Positions 1-7,309 of a stretch of DNA of 56,679 nucleotides are shown here, one piece after another. Made by a program: the position numbers and the translations under genes. Source of the DNA: an uncultured Prevotella sp. (GTDB lineage Bacteria; Bacteroidota; Bacteroidia; Bacteroidales; Bacteroidaceae); assembly GCA_946998205.1 (NCBI GenBank), contig CAMPYJ010000016.1, forward strand, positions 1 through 56,679. The letters run 5' to 3'. Below the pieces are notes generated by a model. It saw nothing but the letters and a program-made list of their open reading frames with translations. It did no database searches and had not been told where the DNA came from. Each line of letters opens with the position of its first letter. Within the stretch, counting starts at the first letter, position 1.

Positions 1-73
1 CGTTAGTTCAGTTGGTTAGAATGCCTGCCTGTCACGCAGGAGGTCACGAGTTCGAGTCTCGTACGCACCGCCA
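1..73 (+). tRNA. tRNA-Asp (GTC), 5' end cut by window
   Basis: This is the same tRNA as the complete copy at 97-173, with one base different in the T-arm region (position 56 is G, the second copy has A). The first four bases (GGTG) lie outside the window. The anticodon stem CCTGC/GCAGG encloses a loop with anticodon GTC, and a 3' CCA is encoded. Confidence 0.95.
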
Positions 74-96
74 ACCTATCATTTCTCAATGCGCTT

Positions 97-173
97 GGTG
101 CGTTAGTTCAGTTGGTTAGAATGCCTGCCTGTCACGCAGGAGGTCACGAGTTCGAATCTCGTACGCACCGCCA
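97..173 (+). tRNA. tRNA-Asp (GTC)
   Basis: The acceptor arms GGTGCGT and ACGCACC pair fully, and the D-arm, anticodon arm (loop CTGTCAC, anticodon GTC at 131-133) and T-arm (TTCGAAT) are all present. The discriminator is G and CCA is encoded. It lies 23 bases after the first tRNA-Asp, so the two form a tandem pair, probably one transcript that ends at the hairpin at 221-254. Confidence 0.97.
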
Positions 174-220
174 GCAAATGGTTTATACATCAAGTCTTAA
201 ATGATTTGTCAACACATTGG

Positions 221-254
221 TATCATAGCTCTACGGAGTTATGATATTTTTTTT
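221..254 (+). terminator. Rho-independent terminator after tRNA-Asp pair
   Basis: An 11-bp stem (TATCATAGCTC with GAGTTATGATA, one G-T pair) around a TACG loop is followed by eight T residues. It is well placed to end the tRNA-Asp transcript. Confidence 0.85.
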
Positions 255-330
255 GCCCTTTGCCCGTAATAAATCTGTTAAAAAGCACAAAAACCGAGCG
301 ACAAAGACATTGACTTATCCGCTTTTTATT

Positions 331-338
331 TAATTTTG
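331..338 (+). promoter_or_regulatory. Bacteroidetes-type promoter (-7 TAATTTTG)
   Basis: TAATTTTG matches the TAnnTTTG -7 element, with TTGAC at 310-314 as a possible -33 element. The predicted start of transcription is near 345, about 45 bases before the beta-barrel gene at 390. Confidence 0.6.
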
Positions 339-389
339 TGAGCATTTATTTCATCAAGTTTCCATAGATATTCCAACAGGTTTCCACAA

Positions 390-1196
390 ATGAAGAAACA
401 ATATTTCATCTTGATTTTAATAATGTTCGCTTTCTGTTCGTTACCAACCAAAGCGGCAAGTGATGATGACACCCCGAAACGCTGGGGATTACAACTGGGA
501 ATGGGCAAGACTTCCGTAAGAGACAACTCGCCGGACAAACAACCCTTCTATGTTCCCAATGACAACGAAGGGAACCTGTTTTCACTCAACGGTGATTATT
601 TTCTCACTCAAAGACTGGCTTTAACAGGAGGTGTGTACTTTGAACAAGCCGGACTTTTGACCGGCTTTTCCAGCGGAATCGGACTGAAAAAGATTAATAC
701 CATGGGCCTCACCGCTGGTGCAAAATATTATTTTTTTCCCAAGAAATGGGTCATCCAGCCGCACGTTGGTGCCTCCCTTCAAAGCAATTTCCTCAACCTT
801 AGTCGTTCACAAGGCAAAGGCAATTATGCAGTCAGCGAAGGATACCCCGGAACAACCCTTTATATGGAACACGACGTTCAATGTCCTGCCTTGAGTATCA
901 TCCCGCAGTTGGGCGTTGACATCCACCTTTTCAGCACCGTTTCACTCTGCATTGATTGCGACTACCGCTTTGGTTTAGGCGGACACCAACGCGCAAAGAT
1001 GCGATTTATCAACGGTCCTTTTACGGGGCAACCCAGTCTTTACGAGGCAGAAAAGTTCAAGACCGCCTTCAGTATCGGTGTCAAAATGGATTTCCCTACG
1101 CGCAAGATCAGCAACCGCGCTTACAACAATGCCCTGTGGCTGCTCAGGAGTTGGATTGGGTACAAAGCATCCCAAAAACGTCTTGACAGTCACTAA
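390..1196 (+). CDS. Outer membrane beta-barrel protein, uncharacterised
   Basis: A 268-residue protein with a clear signal peptide: basic start MKKQ, hydrophobic stretch, likely cleavage after TKA near residue 22. The mature part alternates polar and aromatic residues in short strands (for example YFLTQRLALTGGVYFEQAG and SLCIDCDYRFGLGG), as expected for an 8-10 strand porin-fold barrel. The C-terminal 30 residues after the last barrel-like strand (FSIGVKMDFP) are basic and not barrel-like. A specific role cannot be given. It stands alone behind its own promoter, and the next gene has a separate promoter. Confidence 0.75.
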   Translation: MKKQYFILILIMFAFCSLPTKAASDDDTPKRWGLQLGMGKTSVRDNSPDKQPFYVPNDNEGNLFSLNGDYFLTQRLALTGGVYFEQAGLLTGFSSGIGLKKINTMGLTAGAKYYFFPKKWVIQPHVGASLQSNFLNLSRSQGKGNYAVSEGYPGTTLYMEHDVQCPALSIIPQLGVDIHLFSTVSLCIDCDYRFGLGGHQRAKMRFINGPFTGQPSLYEAEKFKTAFSIGVKMDFPTRKISNRAYNNALWLLRSWIGYKASQKRLDSH

Positions 1197-1260
1197 TCTT
1201 CGCTAACAAAACGTCATGACTTTGTCATGCCATGCCCATGGCTTTGTAAAAAGAAGATTG

Positions 1261-1268
1261 TAAATTTG
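1261..1268 (+). promoter_or_regulatory. Promoter (-7 TAAATTTG) of pafA-like gene
   Basis: TAAATTTG fits TAnnTTTG. Transcription would start near 1275, giving a leader of about 22 bases before the ATG at 1297. No convincing -33 element was seen at standard spacing. Confidence 0.55.
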
Positions 1269-1296
1269 CAATATCATAGCTAAACAATAAAAAGAA

Positions 1297-2778
1297 ATGA
1301 AAAAGATTTTTACATTTTGCAGCCTCTTGGTATGCTCATCACTCCTGATGATGGCTCAACCCAAGAAACCTAAATTAGTAGTAGGCATCATCGTAGATCA
1401 AATGAGGTGGGACTATCTGCCCTATTATGAAAGCAGGTTTGGACAAGATGGCTTCAACCGCCTGATGAATGGCGGCTTCAGCTTCGACAACCTCAACGTC
1501 AATTACACCCCCACCGTTACCTGCGCAGGCCACACGCATGTGTACACAGGCTCGGTACCCGCCATCTCTGGCATTGCCGGTAACAACTTTTACATCAACG
1601 GCCAGCGTGTCTATTGCGCCGAAGACAACACCGTCAGCAGCGTAGGAAGCCAGTCAAAGGCTGGAATGATGTCGCCCCGCAACCTCAAAGTGACGACCAT
1701 GACCGACGCTTTACGACTGGCCACCGATTTCAGGTCGCGCACCATTTCCATCTCTCTCAAGGACCGTAGTGCCATCATGCCCGGCGGACACACGGCCAAT
1801 GCGGCCTATTGGATGGATGTACCGGCCGGCTCTTTCATCTCCAGCACTTATTACATGAACGACCTTCCGACATGGCTGAAGGCCTTCAACAAGAAGAATC
1901 ACGACATCATCAAACGCGACGTGCGCACCGAGCCGGAAGGAAACGCCATCTTGGTGCGTCTGGCCATGGAGGTTCTGGACAACGAGAAACTGGGACAAGG
2001 CGATGAAACCGACTTCCTGGCCATGAGCTTTTCGTCAACCGACTATGTGGGTCACAAATACGGTGTGAGAAGTAAACAAACCGATGCGATATACCTCAAT
2101 CTGGACAAGGAGCTGGGCAAACTGCTCAACAAGTTGGATGAAAAGGTGGGAAAAGGCAACTATCTGCTGTTCCTCACAGCCGATCACGGAGCTTCGCATA
2201 ACACAGATTACCTCCGCGCGCACAAGATTCAGGCCGGAACATGGGATGCACGCGCAACCATGAAGGCTCTCAACGAACACCTCTCGTCCAAATTCGGGGT
2301 AGCCAAGCCATTGGTTAAAGACTATATCGAATACCGTATCTATCTTGACCATGAAACCATTGGCCAATCGGGTCTTGACATTAAAATGGTGAAAGACGAG
2401 ATTGCAGCATTCTTGAAGCAAGACACGAAGATTGAATTCGTGGTTGATTACGAAAATATGGAAAGTCTTCCCATGCCCATTCGCCTGAAAAACATGATGC
2501 GCAATGGGTATAACGCCCAGAGAAGTGGTGACATGGAGGTGGTACTTTCGCCCGCTCATTACGAGCATGCAGGCACGGCTCCTCACCAAGGGACCACGCA
2601 CGGAGTATGGAATCCCTACGATTCGCACATCCCATTTGTGCTTTACGGATGGGGAATCCCACACGGTAGAAGCGGCTACGAAGCTACCATCAACGACATT
2701 GCGCCAACCATCTGCAATCTTTTGAAGATACAAGTGCCGAACGGGTGCATTGGCAAACCGCTCCCATTCAAGGAATGA
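1297..2778 (+). CDS. pafA: PafA-type alkaline phosphatase (nucleotide pyrophosphatase/phosphodiesterase fold)
   Basis: A 493-residue secreted phosphatase of the alkaline phosphatase superfamily. After a signal peptide (about 1-20, ending MMAQ) come the metal ligand Asp34 (GIIVDQMRWD), the likely threonine nucleophile Thr75 in TPTVTCAGH, Asn96, and Lys155 and Arg157 in SLKDRSAI. The Lys-x-Arg pair is the mark of the PafA branch (phosphate-irrepressible, calcium-independent monoesterases known from Flavobacterium and Elizabethkingia). Further metal ligands are in TADHGASH and near the C-terminus in HGVWNP. The likely role is periplasmic release of phosphate from organic phosphoesters. It appears monocistronic. 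The family call is firm; the monoesterase preference is inferred from the Lys/Arg pair. Confidence 0.88.
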   Translation: MKKIFTFCSLLVCSSLLMMAQPKKPKLVVGIIVDQMRWDYLPYYESRFGQDGFNRLMNGGFSFDNLNVNYTPTVTCAGHTHVYTGSVPAISGIAGNNFYINGQRVYCAEDNTVSSVGSQSKAGMMSPRNLKVTTMTDALRLATDFRSRTISISLKDRSAIMPGGHTANAAYWMDVPAGSFISSTYYMNDLPTWLKAFNKKNHDIIKRDVRTEPEGNAILVRLAMEVLDNEKLGQGDETDFLAMSFSSTDYVGHKYGVRSKQTDAIYLNLDKELGKLLNKLDEKVGKGNYLLFLTADHGASHNTDYLRAHKIQAGTWDARATMKALNEHLSSKFGVAKPLVKDYIEYRIYLDHETIGQSGLDIKMVKDEIAAFLKQDTKIEFVVDYENMESLPMPIRLKNMMRNGYNAQRSGDMEVVLSPAHYEHAGTAPHQGTTHGVWNPYDSHIPFVLYGWGIPHGRSGYEATINDIAPTICNLLKIQVPNGCIGKPLPFKE

Positions 2779-2945
2779 TGCAACGGTTCGATTAGCTCCA
2801 AATTATAAGAAGTCAAAAGCTCGTCCCCTCGCCTGTCATGGCTTTAAGCACATGAATGGCGGGGGGATATTGTTTTGCGCCGATACTATTGAGTTTCCTG
2901 AACGATTGACAATAATTTGCGCACAAGGCATGCGGTCTCAAAACC

Positions 2946-3033
2946 CATTGACTTTGAGCAGCAAACTCATACAGATTGGCATGCAAACTCAATCACTTTG
3001 GGTTGTAAGGTCATTGAGTTTGTTTTTTTTTCA
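2946..3033. repeat. 22-bp periodic intergenic repeat, locus 1 (four units)
   Basis: Four degenerate units start exactly 22 bases apart at 2946, 2968, 2990 and 3012. They begin CATTGACTTTG, CATACAGATTG, CAATCACTTTG and CATTGAGTTTG; the first two end CAAACT. The same family and period occur at 6177, 20942, 29736 and 43845. It lies between the pafA-like gene and the MITE cluster at 3136. Confidence 0.8.
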
Positions 3034-3135
3034 TAAATCCCATCCTGCCTGAACGATAAGTCCATCTTGATTATCAATGGAGGGGGGATGGATGGGTGTT
3101 CATGTGAGGAGAGCGTAAAAGAATGGAAGAATAAA

Positions 3136-3589
3136 GGGCGGTTCTATAAATTACCACCGTAAAGTTTTTTTATGTCAGTCATTTTGCGTTTTGTCATCTT
3201 GTGTACTCTTTTTAGGGCGGTTCTATAAATTAGCTTTGTCAGATTGCGAGGCTGTTTTTGTGGTCAATTTGTTTGTGGGTGAAGGAGTATAGCGGGCTAT
3301 ACGACTGAACGAACAAACAAATTGAACCAAAAAGAGACCGCAAGATGACAAAACGTAAACTGTCCAACATACAAAAAACTTTACGGTGGTAATTTATAGA
3401 ACCGCTCTTTATATAAAACAGGCTGCGTCTCAACAATTCAAACAAGTTTGATTGTATTCGGCTTGCTCCGTTTTTGGTTCAATTTGCTTGTTCGTTCAGT
3501 CGTATAGCTCGCTATACTCCTTCACTCACAAACAAATTGACCTCAAAAAAAGTCTCACAACCTGTCAAAGCTAATTTATAGAACCGTCC
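3136..3589 (-). mobile_element. Long-form MITE, split by a nested short copy
   Basis: The left end GGGCGGTTCTATAAATTA starts at 3136 and the matching inverted right end (TAATTTATAGAACCGTCC) finishes at 3589. After removing the nested copy (3215-3407) and one copy of its 4-bp target duplication, 257 bases remain, close to the 258-bp copy at 20618-20875, with which it shares the internal extra segment beginning ATATAAAACAGGCTGCG. The flanks TAAA and TAAT are an imperfect duplication, so this is probably an older insertion. Strand is given relative to the short copy at 3215. Confidence 0.85.
3215..3407 (+). mobile_element. Short-form MITE (193 bp), nested in another copy
   Basis: A 193-bp element with 18-bp terminal inverted repeats GGGCGGTTCTATAAATTA (right end slightly mutated, CCGCTC). 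TTTA occurs on both sides (3211-3214 and 3408-3411). The undisrupted long copy at 20618-20875 carries one TTTA at the matching place, so the empty site can be read directly. The arms are long imperfect inverted repeats around GTATAGCGGGCTATAC. No protein is encoded, so a transposase must act in trans. Confidence 0.92.
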
Positions 3590-3634
3590 TAATAATATAT
3601 TAGGTTATGCCATGTGTCTTTTGATAAAAATGAT

Positions 3635-3642
3635 TAATTTTG
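3635..3642 (+). promoter_or_regulatory. Candidate promoter (-7 TAATTTTG) of GSCFA gene
   Basis: TAATTTTG matches TAnnTTTG. Transcription from about 3649 would give a leader of about 75 bases before the ATG at 3724. It lies just outside the MITE cluster. Confidence 0.5.
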
Positions 3643-3723
3643 TCGTCCAAACGTTTTTCCCCGCTACCTCTTCATCGCAGCATCTGTGGTGTTGATGGGG
3701 TGGAAAGGCTCAATTGATAGCTT

Positions 3724-4536
3724 ATGCAATTCAGAACCATAGTCAAGGTAGACCAACCCTCGTTTCAAATCCCGCCATTCGAGCGCATGCTCTTTGTCGG
3801 TTCATGCTTTGCTGACAGCATGGGGCGGCGGTTCATGGAAGATAAGTTTCGCGTCACCGTCAATCCTTACGGCGTGATGTACAATCCGGCCAGCATTCTG
3901 CACACGGTAGAGCGCACCGATGTAAACCCCAACGTGGCCGTGTTTACCCTCGGCACCAACCATGTGTACATCTTGAAAGAAACGGGCGAGATAGTTGACA
4001 ACTGCCAAAAGCGTCCGCAACGCTTGTTTCGTGAAGCAGAATTGAGCGTGGAGGAGTGTGCGGCCTATCTGTCTCGAGCGGTAGAATGTTTGGTGAAGCG
4101 CAATGACAAGGTGCATGTCATCCTCACCGTCAGTCCCATCCGCTATGCCAAGTACGGTTTTCATGGCAGTCAACTGTCCAAGGCCACGCTGCTTTTGGCC
4201 ACCCGCCAGCTGGTAGAGCGTTATCCCGGCGTGGTGACTTATTTCCCCGCTTACGAGATTGTGAACGACGAGTTGCGCGATTATCGGTTTTACAAAGAAG
4301 ACATGCTGCATCCATCCGACCAAGCTGTGGCATACATCTGGGAACGTTTTTCGGATGCCTTTTTCAGTCATGAGGCCAAACTTTTCTTGGCCGATTGGCA
4401 ACCTGTGAAGGCCGCCTTGGCGCATCGTCCGTTCCATCCGGATAGTGAAACTTACCAATCGTTCATTCGTCAAACGCGAGAACGCATCAAGGAGTTGGAA
4501 AACAAATGGGGTGTAAACTTAACGGATCAAGCGTAA
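3724..4536 (+). CDS. GSCFA domain protein
   Basis: A 270-residue protein with the namesake motif near the N-terminus (FVGSCFADSMG, about residues 25-35), which places it in the GSCFA family related to SGNH/GDSL-type hydrolases. The serine in GSCFA would be the nucleophile of such an enzyme, and the later block ending DMLHPSDQAVAYIW carries the Asp/His-type DxxHP pattern. There is no signal peptide, so it is probably cytoplasmic. The true substrate of this family is not known to me. It converges with the ogt-like gene, leaving 31 bases between the stops and no obvious terminator. Confidence 0.85.
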   Translation: MQFRTIVKVDQPSFQIPPFERMLFVGSCFADSMGRRFMEDKFRVTVNPYGVMYNPASILHTVERTDVNPNVAVFTLGTNHVYILKETGEIVDNCQKRPQRLFREAELSVEECAAYLSRAVECLVKRNDKVHVILTVSPIRYAKYGFHGSQLSKATLLLATRQLVERYPGVVTYFPAYEIVNDELRDYRFYKEDMLHPSDQAVAYIWERFSDAFFSHEAKLFLADWQPVKAALAHRPFHPDSETYQSFIRQTRERIKELENKWGVNLTDQA

Positions 4537-4567
4537 TTCGCTGCCTTCTGTTCCCCATGGTTCGTTT

Positions 4568-5092
4568 TTAGTCTTGAGGTATGAAGAATTTGTCGGTGTT
4601 TTGTTGCTCCCATTGCAGCAACCACCGCTTTCTGTCCAGCCCTCCCGCATAGCCCGTGAGGCTTCCGTTGGTGCCGATGACCCTGTGACAAGGAATGATG
4701 ATGGAGATGGGATTGCGTCCAACGGCACCGCCCACCGCCTGGCTCGACATGCTTTTCACACCGTGTTGCCTGGCCCATTGCCTGGCAATGTCTTTGTAAG
4801 TGGTGGTTTCTCCATACGGAATGGTCAACAATAACAGCCACACAGTCCTGCGAAACGGCGTATCGTTCAGCAGAATCGGAGGTGTGAAGGAAGGTCGTTT
4901 GCCCTGAAAATAAACGCCTAACCAAGTGCGGGTCTCGTCAAAAATGGGGAGCGCATGATGTGAAGGTTGGTCACATAGCGTGTCGCCGAAGTGTTTTTGT
5001 CCTTCAAACCACAATCCTGTAAGTTGCTTGCCATCGCTGCCCATGGTGATGATTCCTAAGGGAGAGGCGTATGTGTCGATATATTGATCCAT
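4568..5092 (-). CDS. ogt: Methylated-DNA--protein-cysteine S-methyltransferase
   Basis: A 174-residue DNA repair protein that removes alkyl groups from O6-alkylguanine by suicide transfer to a cysteine. The active site IPCHRV has Cys135, followed by the family's GSLTGYAGGLDRK segment, and the helix-turn-helix region carries TIPYGETTTYKDIA. The open frame extends 47 codons upstream, but a promoter (TATCTTTG at 5116-5123) predicts a transcript start near 5109. The ATG at 5092 is therefore the likely start, and 174 residues is the normal Ogt length. No Ada-type regulatory domain is present. Confidence 0.93.
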   Translation of the reverse strand: MDQYIDTYASPLGIITMGSDGKQLTGLWFEGQKHFGDTLCDQPSHHALPIFDETRTWLGVYFQGKRPSFTPPILLNDTPFRRTVWLLLLTIPYGETTTYKDIARQWARQHGVKSMSSQAVGGAVGRNPISIIIPCHRVIGTNGSLTGYAGGLDRKRWLLQWEQQNTDKFFIPQD

Positions 5093-5115
5093 TCCAAAAA
5101 TGCTTGGTTGCTGTA

Positions 5116-5123
5116 CAAAGATA
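5116..5123 (-). promoter_or_regulatory. Promoter (-7 TATCTTTG) of ogt
   Basis: Read on the minus strand, TATCTTTG matches TAnnTTTG. It predicts a start near 5109 and a leader of about 17 bases, which excludes the upstream in-frame start at 5233. Confidence 0.65.
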
Positions 5124-5336
5124 ACGAAAAAGATGATATCAATGGCCGATGACCGTGTCAAATGTTTGTGAGCAAGAGCCTGTTGAAGCCATCTTTCGCG
5201 TTCGTTTTGCTTTGGTATCAGCTTTGTGTTCATTTATCTGTCTCTGTCTGTTATCCTGTCTTTAGAGTTACAGCTTTTCATCTTCTTTTGTAATAAATCA
5301 CACCCTTTGTCCGTTTATATAGAAAAAATAAGCATC

Positions 5337-6074
5337 ATGAAGAAGTTATTGCTGTCTATGGCCCTGCTGATGGCCTGCACATTTGCCTTGGCTCAACGCA
5401 GTGTTGGGACGTGGTCACTGATTCCCAAGGTAGGGGTAAACTTGGCAAACATCTCTAATTTTGACGTTGTCATCACTGGTTTGTCCCCTGATGGGCAGCA
5501 GAATGAAATTGAGCAGAAATCAAAGTACCGCGAAGGATTTATCGGCGGACTGGACGTACAGTATCAAGCGGTGGATCAGGTGGCGTTCTCTGCCGGTGTG
5601 TTCTATTCGGTTCAGGGAATGCGTTTTCCGTCATCAGAAACGATTGATGAGGCAAAAGTACACTATACGTCTGATGATGTTCAGTGGAAATACGATTATC
5701 TTACGCTTCCCTTGATGGCTCATGTGGCGGTTCTTCCTGGTCTTTCGTTCAATGCTGGCGTGCAAATGGGCTATCTCTTGTCGGCAAAAGGTAGAGGTAC
5801 GTTGTCGCAATTTACGGTTGACAAGGAAGGAAAAGCGCATTATCAGACTGGCGAGAAGGGGAATTTGCTGTATGCCTACACCGAAAAATATGACAACCTG
5901 TCCTATTCAAAGCGCTTCGACGTTTCCATTCCTGTGGGCTTTTCGTTGGAGTACAGCCATGTGGTGCTGGATGCAAGATACAACTTCGGCCTGACCAAGA
6001 TGAACAAATATACCCAAGATAGAATGAAAAACAAGGTGTTCACCTTCACGGTTGGCTATGTGTTTGACCTCTGA
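5337..6074 (+). CDS. Porin-family outer membrane beta-barrel protein
   Basis: A 245-residue protein starting at the ATG at 5337. The open frame runs further upstream, but the signal peptide MKKLLLSMALLMACTFALAQ begins here. The mature part has beta-barrel strands typical of the Bacteroidetes OMP_b-brl (PorT-like) family: opening WSLIPKVGVNLANIS, then FIGGLDVQYQ, VAFSAGVFYSVQGM, LTLPLMAHVAV and a final VFTFTVGYVFDL ending in an aromatic/hydrophobic outer membrane signature. The ligand or role is unknown. It does not form an obvious operon with its neighbours. Confidence 0.8.
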   Translation: MKKLLLSMALLMACTFALAQRSVGTWSLIPKVGVNLANISNFDVVITGLSPDGQQNEIEQKSKYREGFIGGLDVQYQAVDQVAFSAGVFYSVQGMRFPSSETIDEAKVHYTSDDVQWKYDYLTLPLMAHVAVLPGLSFNAGVQMGYLLSAKGRGTLSQFTVDKEGKAHYQTGEKGNLLYAYTEKYDNLSYSKRFDVSIPVGFSLEYSHVVLDARYNFGLTKMNKYTQDRMKNKVFTFTVGYVFDL

Positions 6075-6176
6075 TCAGTAAATACAATCCCTCACAAAAG
6101 ATTATTCTCCATCATCTTCTAAATTGTAAACAGAAAACGCTTCTTCGATGATGCCCATCAGTTGTTATTTTAATAG

Positions 6177-6286
6177 CATGGAGATTGGTGTCGAATAGCA
6201 ATGAGTTTGGTGCCCAATGGCATAGAATTTGGACGCTAAAGTCATTGTGTTTGGTTTTACTTTTGAATTCTATTGGGTATCAATAA
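6177..6286. repeat. 22-bp periodic intergenic repeat, locus 2 (four to five units)
   Basis: Units start at 6177, 6199, 6221 and 6243 (CATGGAGATTGG, CAATGAGTTTGG, CATAGAATTTGG, CATTGTGTTTGG), with a fifth decayed unit at 6265. The TTGG core falls at the same place in each unit. No MITE is next to this array. Confidence 0.78.
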
Positions 6287-6389
6287 TTTACGAGTAATTG
6301 TTTTGTGATAAGCCCCCTGCTGTATTAAACAGGATGGTATCAATTTCCGTTTTTTAGTTCTCTTTTACACGCATATCGTATCTTTTATG

Positions 6390-6397
6390 TAATTTTG
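6390..6397 (+). promoter_or_regulatory. Promoter (-7 TAATTTTG) of the urea transporter operon
   Basis: TAATTTTG fits TAnnTTTG. Transcription would start near 6404, about 35 bases before the ATG at 6439. It probably also serves the C10 protease gene, which starts 4 bases after the transporter. Confidence 0.6.
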
Positions 6398-6438
6398 TAC
6401 ACCGAAACGTACAAAAACAGTTCCTAAGTGACAACTCA

Positions 6439-7305
6439 ATGCAGATGATGAAAAGTATATTCCGTGGTGTGGGCCAAGTGATGTTTCAGGGCAATGCGCT
6501 GTCGGGCGCACTGATGCTTGCAGGTATTGGTTGCAACTCCCTCCTCATGTGCTTGTTTGCCTTGGCTGGAAGTGCCATTGGCACATGTACAGCTGTTGCC
6601 CTTCGATATCATGCGGGGCGCATCTGCGACGGCTTGTATGGCTTTAATGCTGCTCTGGTGGGTATTGTCGTACCCTGCTTTATGCCCATTCATGCAGTCT
6701 CTGTTTTGCTCATGGTGGTGGCATGTGTGCTGTCTGCGCTGGTGACGCGACTGTTCGATCGGCAACGGTTTGTCCCTGCGCTCACCGCACCCTTCGTACT
6801 CATCACTTGGGCGATGCTACTGTTGAGTCATATTTTCCCCCAGTTACAGCTGCCAGCAACGACAGCTGCCGGTACTGCGGAAAGTTTCTCGCTGATTAGA
6901 GCCGTCTCACTGAGCTTTGGACAAATCATGCTTCAAGGCAACAACCTGCTCACGGGCTTATTGTTTCTTCTTGCCATTTGTGTCAATTCGCGCAAGATGG
7001 GCATGGAGTCGCTTGTAGCCTGTGTGCTGTGTCTCTCTGTGGTGTGTGTGCCAGGTGTCAGTAGCACCTCGGTGAACAATGGTATGTATGGCTACAATGC
7101 CATACTTGCTGTTTTGGCAGTTGCCAACATTCTTGACATTGGCACATGTACTTACGTCAAGGCATTGATAGCCCTGCTACTCTCGTTGCTGATGCAGTAT
7201 GCCGGTTTGCGTATGGGTATTGTCACGCTCACCGCACCTTTCGTATTGTCGGTGTGGTTAGTGGCTTTGTTTCAGGCTTTTGTAGTTCAAACCAAACAAG
7301 ACTAA
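6439..7305 (+). CDS. Urea transporter (UT family)
   Basis: A 288-residue integral membrane protein. It shows the internal duplication of the urea transporter fold: FRGVGQVMFQGNALSGALML with GLYGFNAALVGI in the first half, and LSFGQIMLQGNNLLTGLLFL with GMYGYNAILAVLAV in the second. Those phenylalanine/asparagine-rich segments line the channel in known members. It probably has about 10 membrane spans. No urease or nickel genes occur in the window. The next gene starts only 4 bases downstream, so transporter and secreted protease look co-transcribed. Confidence 0.9.
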   Translation: MQMMKSIFRGVGQVMFQGNALSGALMLAGIGCNSLLMCLFALAGSAIGTCTAVALRYHAGRICDGLYGFNAALVGIVVPCFMPIHAVSVLLMVVACVLSALVTRLFDRQRFVPALTAPFVLITWAMLLLSHIFPQLQLPATTAAGTAESFSLIRAVSLSFGQIMLQGNNLLTGLLFLLAICVNSRKMGMESLVACVLCLSVVCVPGVSSTSVNNGMYGYNAILAVLAVANILDIGTCTYVKALIALLLSLLMQYAGLRMGIVTLTAPFVLSVWLVALFQAFVVQTKQD

Positions 7306-7309
7306 AAAA

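Noticed and set aside
2946..3033. 22-bp arrays considered as CRISPR
   Set aside because: Units are contiguous and degenerate with no constant repeat and no unique spacers of 30 or more bases, and no cas genes are near.
2750..3052. Forward open frame of 100 codons after the pafA-like gene
   Set aside because: It starts inside the end of pafA in another frame and covers the 22-bp repeat array; there is no family resemblance or start context.
5226..5336. Upstream extension of the second beta-barrel protein
   Set aside because: The extension adds a second hydrophobic stretch in front of a complete signal peptide; the ATG at 5337 is the sensible start.
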